The notes below the pieces were generated by a model. It was not told the DNA's origin. It saw only the letters and a list, made by a program, of their open reading frames with translations, and did no database searches. Of a stretch of DNA of 36,592 nucleotides, positions 14,783-21,536 are shown in pieces (the stretch's first letter is position 1; the number at the start of each line of letters is the position of its first letter). Location: positions 1 to 36,592 of the forward strand of contig DVOW01000048.1 of NCBI GenBank assembly GCA_018713335.1, in the 5' to 3' direction. Position numbers and translations under genes: made by a program. Source of the stretch: Candidatus Merdivicinus intestinigallinarum. GTDB lineage: Bacteria > Bacillota > Clostridia > Oscillospirales > Ruminococcaceae.

Positions 14783-15637
14783 ATGATAGAACTGAAGCAA
14801 GTGACAAAACAGTACGGGCAGGCAGCCGTACTGAAAAACATTACGCTGTCCATTGACGAGCCGGGGATTTACTGCCTGCTTGGCCGGAATGGGGCGGGCA
14901 AAACAACCCTGCTCAAATCCATTGCCGGGTACCAAAACATTACAAGCGGCACGATTCAAGTTGACGGCAAGGCCATCACCACATCCACTCTGGATACAGG
15001 CGTCAGCTATATTGAAAACTTCGCCAGGCATTTCAATCTCCCGGTGCGGAAGCTGCTGCGGCTCGCTTCGGAAGTGAACCCCAACTACGATTACGACTTC
15101 GCTTCGGAAATGATGGACCGTTTTGAGCTGGACGGGAAAAAGAAGTTCCATCACCTTTCCCTGGGCATGAAAACCATGGTTTCCACCATCATCTGCCTGG
15201 CCAGCAATAAAAGCGCGGTCCTTTTAGACGAGCCTGTCCTGGGCTTCGACGCCATTATGCGGGTGGAATTTTACGATATGCTGGCAGAGAGCTTCCGGAA
15301 ACACCCGCGGATCATCATCGTATCCACCCACATCATCGAAGAAATCGCCAAGACCATCCAAAAGCTCATCATCCTGGACAAAGGGAGCGTCCGCTTCTTT
15401 GACGCCCTGCAATCCATTGAAGCCAAAGCCTTCAGCGTCAGCGGCCTGCAAAAGGACGTGGAAGCCGCCACCAAAGGGTTAAAGGTCATCGGTCAAGATA
15501 CTGTCGGCGGCCTTGCAACAGCTTATCTCTTCGACACCCCGCCGGAGCAGACTGCTTCTCTGGAGATCCGCCCTCTGTCTTTGCAGGATTTCTTTATTCA
15601 AATGGTGGGGCATCATAAAGGAGGCGCCAAAAGATGA
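14783..15637 (+). CDS. ABC transporter ATP-binding protein
   Basis: 284 aa. Walker A is LLGRNGAGKTTLL (about residues 32-44) and Walker B is SAVLLDEPVLGFD; the switch histidine is in IVSTHIIEE. The signature sequence is degenerate (HHLSLGMKT in place of LSGGQ), as in YtrB/GntR-linked-type exporters. It has a C-terminal extension of about 70 residues. ATG 14783 follows TTAGGAGGAAAAGCTGC. It overlaps the permease gene by 4 bases, so the two form one transporter. Transcription starts from the MerR-type promoter about 70 bases upstream. The substrate is unknown. Confidence 0.9.
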   Translation: MIELKQVTKQYGQAAVLKNITLSIDEPGIYCLLGRNGAGKTTLLKSIAGYQNITSGTIQVDGKAITTSTLDTGVSYIENFARHFNLPVRKLLRLASEVNPNYDYDFASEMMDRFELDGKKKFHHLSLGMKTMVSTIICLASNKSAVLLDEPVLGFDAIMRVEFYDMLAESFRKHPRIIIVSTHIIEEIAKTIQKLIILDKGSVRFFDALQSIEAKAFSVSGLQKDVEAATKGLKVIGQDTVGGLATAYLFDTPPEQTASLEIRPLSLQDFFIQMVGHHKGGAKR

Positions 15638-16281
15638 GAGCGATCGTTTCCATTGTCAAACGCTTGCTTGCAAGCAACAAAATCAGTTTCATCCTGACGG
15701 CCCTTGTGGTGCTGTGCGCCACATCTTCCGGCGAGGTCGTTTTAAGCAACGGAAATTATACCTGGCTGCTGGCTGTCCTGACCCCGTTCTTTTTTGTCTT
15801 TTATGATTTCAAAAAGCTCATGCATTTGGGGGCCAGCAAAAAAGACTACTACGCCGGCTGCCTCATCAGCTATGGGTTCCTGGCCTTCTGCGTTTCCCTG
15901 GTCAACACCCTCATCCATCTCCTGATTGATCCCCTCTATCCCGCGAAAACCGTCATCAATCTCATGGACGTGTGCAAATGGACGGAAAACGGGATCGTCG
16001 CCGCCGGGTTCCAGCAAATGTGCTTTTTGCTGCTGGTGATGGTTTTCCTGCATGTGCTGTTATCCATGCAGGCCCATTGGTACGGGTGGCTGACGGACGC
16101 GGTGCTGGCGGCGATCATCTGCATCTTTACGCCCATCGCGCCGCTGCGGGAAATCTTATCCGGATTTTTCCAGATCATCATGCTGAACGGAAACGCGATC
16201 CTGCACATCGGCGTCTGCCTGCTGCTCAGCGCCGCGTTATCCCTCGTGGGGCTTGTGGTCCTAAAAAGAAAAACATTATAG
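15634..16281 (+). CDS. ABC transporter permease
   Basis: 215 aa with about six hydrophobic spans, for example FILTALVVLCATSS, WLLAVLTPFFFVFY, LISYGFLAFCVSLVNTLIHL, MCFLLLVMVFLHVLL and IGVCLLLSAALSLVGLVVL. It starts inside the stop of the ATPase gene (ATGA). The sequence KKLMHLGASKKDYYAG between the second and third spans is a likely coupling helix of ABC-2-like exporters. It has no obvious named family but is a membrane partner by position and length. Confidence 0.85.
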   Translation: MRAIVSIVKRLLASNKISFILTALVVLCATSSGEVVLSNGNYTWLLAVLTPFFFVFYDFKKLMHLGASKKDYYAGCLISYGFLAFCVSLVNTLIHLLIDPLYPAKTVINLMDVCKWTENGIVAAGFQQMCFLLLVMVFLHVLLSMQAHWYGWLTDAVLAAIICIFTPIAPLREILSGFFQIIMLNGNAILHIGVCLLLSAALSLVGLVVLKRKTL

Positions 16282-16296
16282 ACAAGAGGGACGGCC

Positions 16297-16740
16297 ATGA
16301 TTCGGATTAAAGCGGTTGACGCGCAAAATTTATTGGAGGTGTGCCGATTGACGGCCAGCCGGGACTGCGTTGGCAGGAAGGGACATTGCCGCTGCAACGC
16401 GGTTTCCATCGCGGAGGCGAAATATCACGCCGAGCTGCACCCCAACGCGATTTATCACAACAATGGGCTGATCGGCTTTTTCATGTACCAGCGGGCGGAA
16501 GACCACGCCGATACGGCATCCATCCGCCGCTTTATGATCGACGACCGGTTCCAGCAGAAAGGGCTTGCGGAAAAGGCCCTGGAGCATATCCTGCGGGGGC
16601 TCAAGATCCAGGGCGTCAGAAAAGCAGTCATCATACTGGACGGCGCAGATGAAGACGCGAAAAACCTGTATCTTTCTTTCGGTTTTCATTTTACCGGAAA
16701 AATGGATAAAGATGAATGCCGCTATGAGTTAGAGTTGTAA
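16297..16740 (+). CDS. GNAT-family N-acetyltransferase
   Basis: 147 aa with a GNAT fold: the acetyl-CoA-binding segment is in RRFMIDDRFQQKGLAEKALEHILRG, of the form R/Q-x-x-G-x-A/G, and the C-terminal motif is KNLYLSFGFHFTGKMD. It starts at ATG 16297, 15 bases after the permease stop, behind GAGGG. It is third in the MerR-controlled operon. A role in modifying the transported compound is possible, but the substrate is not predictable. Confidence 0.9.
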   Translation: MIRIKAVDAQNLLEVCRLTASRDCVGRKGHCRCNAVSIAEAKYHAELHPNAIYHNNGLIGFFMYQRAEDHADTASIRRFMIDDRFQQKGLAEKALEHILRGLKIQGVRKAVIILDGADEDAKNLYLSFGFHFTGKMDKDECRYELEL

Positions 16741-16771
16741 CATTGAATTTATGAAATATGGAGGTATCACC

Positions 16772-17431
16772 ATGAAAAAAATCATTTCACTCGCATTGTG
16801 CCTTGTACTGGGCGTGTTTGCCCTGACCGGCTGCTCGGATAACAGCGAACCCTTTGCGGAAAAAAGCTACACGCCGGATACCCAGGTCAACGCAGTCAAT
16901 CTTGATGTGGAGGACCGGGAAATCGAAGTGTCCTTGTCCCAGGACGGCCAGGTCCATATTGACTATTCGGAAAACAGCAAGGAGTATTACGAAATCTCCG
17001 TTTCAGACGGCGTGCTGACCATGACAAGCGCCAGCGACAAGGAGTGGACGGATTATATTGGCGTGAAGTCCTCCGACGAGGATCGGAAAATCTCGCTGCA
17101 AGTACCGGACGCGCTTTTGGAAACCCTGACCTTGTCCACAACCAACGAGGATATCTCCCTGCCGGAGCTGGCTGTGACCGGAAGCGTCAGCCTTTCCGCC
17201 AACGGAGGGGATATTTCCTTTGAAGCCCTGGAGGTAGGCAGCGCCTTGACACTGAGCGCTAAAAACGGGGACATTTCCGGTGCGGTTATGGGAAGCTATG
17301 ACGACTTTGCCATTCAGACAGAAATCAAAAAAGGCGAAAGCAATCTGCCGGACCAGAAAGACGACGGCGAAAAAACGCTCAATGTGTCCGTCAATAACGG
17401 CGACGTAGATATTGAGTTTGTAAACGAATAA
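16772..17431 (+). CDS. DUF4097-like lipoprotein
   Basis: The signal sequence MKKIISLALCLVLGVFAL is followed by the lipobox LTGC, so the protein is anchored at the outer face of the membrane. The body is made of short beta repeats of the DUF4097 type: LSTTNEDISLPEL, LSANGGDISFEAL, LSAKNGDISGAV and VNNGDVDIEF. ATG 16772 is chosen because it gives the signal peptide and follows ATGGAGGT; the in-frame ATG at 16751 would add seven residues before it. Last gene of the operon, followed by a hairpin. The function of the family is not defined. Confidence 0.85.
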   Translation: MKKIISLALCLVLGVFALTGCSDNSEPFAEKSYTPDTQVNAVNLDVEDREIEVSLSQDGQVHIDYSENSKEYYEISVSDGVLTMTSASDKEWTDYIGVKSSDEDRKISLQVPDALLETLTLSTTNEDISLPELAVTGSVSLSANGGDISFEALEVGSALTLSAKNGDISGAVMGSYDDFAIQTEIKKGESNLPDQKDDGEKTLNVSVNNGDVDIEFVNE

Positions 17432-17436
17432 CCGGC

Positions 17437-17508
17437 GCACCGCAAACCCTTTTTGCGGTGCTGGAGCATTGATGCCGGCGGCGGAGAGCATTGATTTCCG
17501 CCGCCGGT
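17437..17508 (+). repeat. Two hairpins after the lipoprotein gene
   Basis: The first pairs GCACCGCAAA (17437-17446) with TTTGCGGTGC (17452-17461). The second pairs CCGGCGGCGGA with TCCGCCGCCGG (about 17475-17508). Neither has a clear T-run, so they are probable 3'-end or Rho-independent-like signals rather than strong terminators. Confidence 0.5.
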
Positions 17509-17570
17509 TCCCTTTGGGAGAAGCTGCCCCGCCCCCGCAGAAGCGGAACGGCTTTTCCCGGCAGCCGCCC

Positions 17571-17599
17571 TTGCTTTTCTTTGGCAAAAGTATTATAAT
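17571..17599 (+). promoter_or_regulatory. Predicted promoter of the PHP-UvrD gene
   Basis: TTGCTT (17571-17576), a 17-base spacer and a perfect TATAAT (17594-17599), about 37 bases before the start codon. Confidence 0.65.
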
Positions 17600-17635
17600 C
17601 CCAATCAAAGAGAACTGACGCGAAGGAGAATTGCC

Positions 17636-20600
17636 ATGCAGATTGCCGACCTGCACATCCATTCCAAATATTCCCGGGCCACCAGCAAGGACTGCGTACC
17701 GGAGTCCTTAGATTTTTGGGCCCGCCGCAAGGGCATCACCCTGCTGGGGACCGGCGACTTCACCCACCCTGCCTGGCGGGCGGAACTGGCGGAAAAGCTC
17801 ACTCCTGCGGAAGACGGCCTTTACCGTTTAAAGGAAGAGTTCCGCCGGAAAGAGCCCCTGCCTCCCGGCGTGCCGGAGCCCCGGTTCGTCCTGACCGGGG
17901 AAATCAGCTCCATCTATAAAAAGAACGGCCGCACCCGGAAGGTCCACAGCCTCATTTTGCTTCCCAGCCTGGAGGCCGCCGAGCTCCTGTCCCGCCGGCT
18001 GGAGGCCATCGGCAACATCCACTCCGACGGCCGGCCCATCCTGGGCTTAGACTGCCGGGACCTGCTGGAAATCACCCTGGACGCCTGCCCGGAAGCCATT
18101 TACATCCCGGCCCACATCTGGACGCCCCATTTTTCCGTATTCGGGGCCTTTTCCGGCTTTGATTCCCTGGAGGAATGCTACGAAGACCTGACCCCTTACA
18201 TCCACGCCCTGGAAACCGGCCTGTCCTCCGACCCGGCCATGAACTGGCAGGTGTCCGCCCTGGACGGCTATCAGCTGGTGTCCAATTCCGACGCCCATTC
18301 CCCCCAGAAGCTGGGGCGGGAGGCCAATCTGCTGGACATTGACCTCAGCTATTCTGCCTTATCCGACGCCCTTTCCGGCAAAAACCCTTCCGGTCTTGCG
18401 GGGACCATCGAGTTTTTCCCGGAGGAAGGCAAATACCACTGGGACGGCCACCGGAACTGCCGCCTGCGCCTGTCCCCAGCGGAGGCCGCCCCTTACGGCG
18501 GGCGGTGCCCGATCTGCGGCAAAAAACTGACCATCGGGGTCCAGCACCGGGTGGAGGAGCTGGGCGACCGGCCGGAAGGCTTCCGCCCGGAAAACGGCAA
18601 GCCCTATGAAAGCCTGGTGCCCCTGGAGGAGGCCATCGCCTGGTCCACCGGCACTTCCCCCGGCAGCGTCCGGGTCAAGGCCCAGTATGAGGAGCTGCTG
18701 GCAAAATTGGGGACGGAATTTTTCATCCTCCGGGAAGCCCCCATTTCCGACATTTCCAAAGTGGCCGGGGAGGTTATTGGGGAGGGCATCCGCCGCCTGC
18801 GTTTGGGGCAGGCGGAAAAAATCCCGGGCTACGACGGGGAGTACGGGGTCATCCGCCTCATGAGCCGGGCGGAAATCGACACCTTAAGCGGCCAGGTGAG
18901 CTTATTCGGCGCCGGGGTCCCGACCCCCCGCCAGGCCAAGAAGAAAGCCCTGCCCGCACCCGAGGCCACCCTGCCGGAGCAGGAAGAAGCGGCGGTTTCC
19001 TTACCTCTTTCCCTAAACCCGGAACAGCAGGCGGCGGTGGATTCCGTATCCCCGGTAACCGCCGTGATTGCCGGGCCGGGCACCGGCAAGACCCGGACCC
19101 TGGTTTCCCGAATTGCCCACTTAATCCGGGACGGCCTGGCAAAGCCCTCGGAAATCACCGCCGTGACCTTTACCAACAAGGCCGCCGGGGAAATGCGGGA
19201 GCGTTTGGAAAAGGAACTGGGCGGGAAAGCCGCAGTCCGGGGGATGACCGTGGGCACCTTCCACGCCATCTGCCTGGGAGAGCTGTCCAAAAAGGAGCCC
19301 ATCCTGCTGGCCTCCGAGGAAACGGCCTTAGAAATCGCCGGGCAGGTCCTGCAAAAGCTGGGGGGCAAAGGCTCCGCCCGGGAGCTGCTTTCGGAAATCT
19401 CCCTCATCCGCAACGGGTGCGCCGTGAAAAATCCCCGCTTTCCGGAGGAAGCCGCCGCCCTTTATCAACAGCTTTTAAAGGAACGGGGCCTGACGGATTT
19501 CGACGGGCTTTTGGAGGACGGACTAGCATTCTTCCGCAGCCAAAAGCCGGGGAAGGGCTTTACCCACCTGCTGTGCGACGAGTTCCAGGACATTAACCCC
19601 ATCCAGTATGAGCTTTTGAAGGCTTGGAGCCGGGAAAGCCGCAGCCTTTTTGTCATTGGCGACCCGGACCAGTCCATTTACGGCTTCCGCGGTTCGGACG
19701 CCCGCTGTTTTGACCGTTTAGCGGAGGAGTTCCCCGGCCTTTTGACCATACGCCTTGAAGAAAACTACCGTTCCTCCCCGGAAATCACCGACGCGGCCTT
19801 AAGCGCCATCGCGCCCGCCCCGGGCCAGCCCCGCATTTTGCGGGCAAACCGTCCGCCCTGCGGACGGGTGCGGCTGATCTCCGCCCCAACCGATACTGCC
19901 GAGGCCATCTTTGCCGCCAAGGAGATCAGCCGGCTGGCCGGCGGTATGGACATGACCCAAAGCCGCGCCACAGAAGAAACGCCCCGGAGCTTTTCGGAAA
20001 TCGCCATCCTCTGCCGCACCCGCAGGCAGATGGAGCTTTTGGAAAATTGCCTGCGCCACGACGACATCCCCTGCGTTATTTCCGGGGAAAAGGAGTTCTT
20101 GCAGGACCCCGCTGCCCGGGGACTGCTGGGATTTTTGGGGTTCTTATTAAACCCCGCCGACACCCCGGCTCTGTCCGCCGCGTTAAAAGGTCCTTTCTCC
20201 TGCCCGCCGGACCTGAGCAAGAGCCTGGAAGCCAAAATCTCCGCCCTGTCCCCCAAAAGTCAGGAAGAACTGGCCCCCCTTTGGGAGGAATACCGGGAGG
20301 TCCCGGCCCTGCACCGGTTTTTGGAGAAGATGGAAGAATATCTGCCCAAGGCCCCCAAGGAAAAGCCTTTGAAGCTCCTGGAACCCCTGTCGGAAGCCCT
20401 GGAGGTTTCGGCTCAAAAGCCGGTGCAGCGGCTGGTCCAGACGGCGGCCTTCCATCCCACGGCGGCAGCCCTGCTGAAGGCCTGCCTGTTGGGGCAGGAC
20501 GGGGATTTCAGCCGGATGTCGGGGAAGGCCTACGCCGCAGGGGCCGTCACTCTCTCCACCCTCCACGCCGCCAAGGGCCTGGAATTTCCGGTGGTGTTCT

Positions 20601-20836
20601 TATACGGCGTCACCGCCGGCAGCATCCCTCTGGATTCCCCGGAGCATCCCGCCGACATGGAGGAGGAACGGCGGCTCTTTTATGTGGGAATCACCCGGGC
20701 CAAAGAACGGCTTTATCTGCTGACTGCCGGGGAGCCCTCCCCCTTCCTTTCGGACCTGCCGGACAGCCTGCTGGAAAAAACCGCCCTGGAGGACCGCCGC
20801 CCGGCATCCGAAGCCGCCCAGCTCACTTTATTTTAG
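17636..20836 (+). CDS. Fused EndoQ-like PHP endonuclease and UvrD-family helicase
   Basis: 1066 aa. Residues about 1-420 are a PHP domain of the endonuclease Q type: DLHIHSKYSRA with two metal His, a TGDF loop, IYIPAHIWTPHFSVFGA, then a zinc-binding segment at about 276-295 (CPICGKKL) and QHRVEELGDRPEG. Residues about 455-1060 are a superfamily 1A helicase: Walker A AGPGTGKT (about 478), VTFTNKAAGEMRERL, Walker B CDEFQD (about 645), GDPDQSIYGFRGSD, LEENYRSS, TLHAAKGLEFPVV and YVGITRAKERLYLL. EndoQ enzymes cut 5' of deaminated bases, so the fusion would couple nicking with strand displacement in repair. ATG 17636 follows CGAAGGAGAATTGCC. A single-gene unit with its own promoter and terminator. 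Confidence 0.92.
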   Translation: MQIADLHIHSKYSRATSKDCVPESLDFWARRKGITLLGTGDFTHPAWRAELAEKLTPAEDGLYRLKEEFRRKEPLPPGVPEPRFVLTGEISSIYKKNGRTRKVHSLILLPSLEAAELLSRRLEAIGNIHSDGRPILGLDCRDLLEITLDACPEAIYIPAHIWTPHFSVFGAFSGFDSLEECYEDLTPYIHALETGLSSDPAMNWQVSALDGYQLVSNSDAHSPQKLGREANLLDIDLSYSALSDALSGKNPSGLAGTIEFFPEEGKYHWDGHRNCRLRLSPAEAAPYGGRCPICGKKLTIGVQHRVEELGDRPEGFRPENGKPYESLVPLEEAIAWSTGTSPGSVRVKAQYEELLAKLGTEFFILREAPISDISKVAGEVIGEGIRRLRLGQAEKIPGYDGEYGVIRLMSRAEIDTLSGQVSLFGAGVPTPRQAKKKALPAPEATLPEQEEAAVSLPLSLNPEQQAAVDSVSPVTAVIAGPGTGKTRTLVSRIAHLIRDGLAKPSEITAVTFTNKAAGEMRERLEKELGGKAAVRGMTVGTFHAICLGELSKKEPILLASEETALEIAGQVLQKLGGKGSARELLSEISLIRNGCAVKNPRFPEEAAALYQQLLKERGLTDFDGLLEDGLAFFRSQKPGKGFTHLLCDEFQDINPIQYELLKAWSRESRSLFVIGDPDQSIYGFRGSDARCFDRLAEEFPGLLTIRLEENYRSSPEITDAALSAIAPAPGQPRILRANRPPCGRVRLISAPTDTAEAIFAAKEISRLAGGMDMTQSRATEETPRSFSEIAILCRTRRQMELLENCLRHDDIPCVISGEKEFLQDPAARGLLGFLGFLLNPADTPALSAALKGPFSCPPDLSKSLEAKISALSPKSQEELAPLWEEYREVPALHRFLEKMEEYLPKAPKEKPLKLLEPLSEALEVSAQKPVQRLVQTAAFHPTAAALLKACLLGQDGDFSRMSGKAYAAGAVTLSTLHAAKGLEFPVVFLYGVTAGSIPLDSPEHPADMEEERRLFYVGITRAKERLYLLTAGEPSPFLSDLPDSLLEKTALEDRRPASEAAQLTLF

Positions 20837-20842
20837 ATTTTT

Positions 20843-20872
20843 CCCGCCGTCAGGAACAAGACGGCGGGTTTT
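20843..20872 (+). terminator. Terminator after the PHP-UvrD gene
   Basis: CCCGCCGTC pairs with GACGGCGGG around AGGAACAA, followed by TTTT. Confidence 0.85.
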
Positions 20873-20917
20873 GTTGCTTTATGCTAACGATTTTCAGAAA
20901 AATTCTCCTTTCTCCTC

Positions 20918-20973
20918 TTGACTTTCGCAGTTAGTTCATGTAAACTATTATCAGAAAGTTTTCTTAAGCTAAC
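20918..20973 (+). promoter_or_regulatory. Promoter of the Feo operon with paired operator motifs
   Basis: -35 TTGACT (20918-20923), a 17-base spacer and -10 TAAACT (20941-20946). Motif A, GTTAGTTCATGTAAACTA (20930-20947), covers the spacer and -10. Motif B is the same motif on the other strand, GTTAGCTTAAGAAAACTT (20973-20956), just past the start of transcription. Together they make a large imperfect inverted repeat, the arrangement expected of a metal-dependent repressor. A third copy lies before feoB. Confidence 0.65.
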
Positions 20974-21007
20974 AATCTCCAATGTCTGGAAAGGAGTGTG
21001 GGCTTTG

Positions 21008-21217
21008 ATGCCTTTGACATTTGCTAAAGCCGGCCAAACAAGCCGCATCGTGAAAATCACCGGCAAGGATGAAGTCCGCCAGCATCTGGCCAACCTGGGG
21101 TTTGTATCCGGGGAGCAGGTCACGGTCATCTCCGAAATGGCGGGGAGCCTGATCTTGAAGATCAAAGACAGCCGGATCGCCCTGGACAAAAGCATGGCGA
21201 ACCGGATCATGATTTAG
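21008..21217 (+). CDS. feoA: FeoA-like ferrous iron transport protein (first)
   Basis: 69 aa with an SH3-like FeoA fold: a conserved opening (AKAGQTSRIVKITGKDEVRQHLANLGFVSGEQVTVIS), a hydrophobic strand GSLILKIKDSRIALDKSMA and the ending NRIMI. FeoA proteins are cytoplasmic partners of the FeoB channel. I chose ATG 21008; a TTG directly before it at 21005 is closer to the AAGGAG site and could be the real start. First gene of the iron operon, 16 bases before a second FeoA gene. Confidence 0.9.
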   Translation: MPLTFAKAGQTSRIVKITGKDEVRQHLANLGFVSGEQVTVISEMAGSLILKIKDSRIALDKSMANRIMI

Positions 21218-21233
21218 GAAGGGAGAAACTAGG

Positions 21234-21455
21234 ATGAAAACTCTGCGGGAAATCAAACCCGGTCAGACCGCCAAGGTGGTCAAACTCCACGGGGAGGGCG
21301 CGGTTAAACGCCGGATCATGGACATGGGCATCACCAAAGGGACGGAAGTCTTTGTCCGCAAGGTGGCCCCCTTGGGGGACCCGGTGGAGGTCAACGTCCG
21401 CAGCTACGAGCTTTCCCTGCGGAAAGCCGACTGCGAAATGATCGAAGTACAGTAA
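21234..21455 (+). CDS. feoA: FeoA-like ferrous iron transport protein (second)
   Basis: 73 aa, distinct from the first FeoA but with the same fold: MKTLREIKPGQTAKVVKLHGEGAVKRRIMDMGITKGTEVFVRKVAPLGDPVEVNVRSYELSLRKADCEMIEV. The GxxxRRIMDMG-x-TxG pattern is typical. ATG 21234 follows AGGAAGGGAGAAACTAGG. Two tandem FeoA proteins before FeoB is a common Clostridia arrangement. A hairpin and an operator motif separate it from feoB. Confidence 0.92.
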   Translation: MKTLREIKPGQTAKVVKLHGEGAVKRRIMDMGITKGTEVFVRKVAPLGDPVEVNVRSYELSLRKADCEMIEVQ

Positions 21456-21457
21456 AA

Positions 21458-21481
21458 GCAGCCGTTACATTTTACGGCTGC
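21458..21481 (+). terminator. Hairpin between feoA and feoB
   Basis: GCAGCCGT pairs perfectly with ACGGCTGC around TACATTTT, followed by ATATTTT. It may partly end transcription after the two FeoA genes and so set the FeoA to FeoB ratio. Confidence 0.6.
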
Positions 21482-21498
21482 ATATTTTAGGGCATGCA

Positions 21499-21516
21499 GT
21501 TAGCTCAAATTAACTT
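21499..21516 (+). promoter_or_regulatory. Third copy of the Feo operator motif, before feoB
   Basis: GTTAGCTCAAATTAACTT shares GTTAG-N8-AACT and most of the middle with motifs A and B at 20930-20973. It lies between the hairpin and the feoB ribosome site, about 20 bases before the start codon, so the feoB segment may be regulated separately. Confidence 0.6.
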
Positions 21517-21536
21517 GTGCCGAAAGGAGAAGCGTT

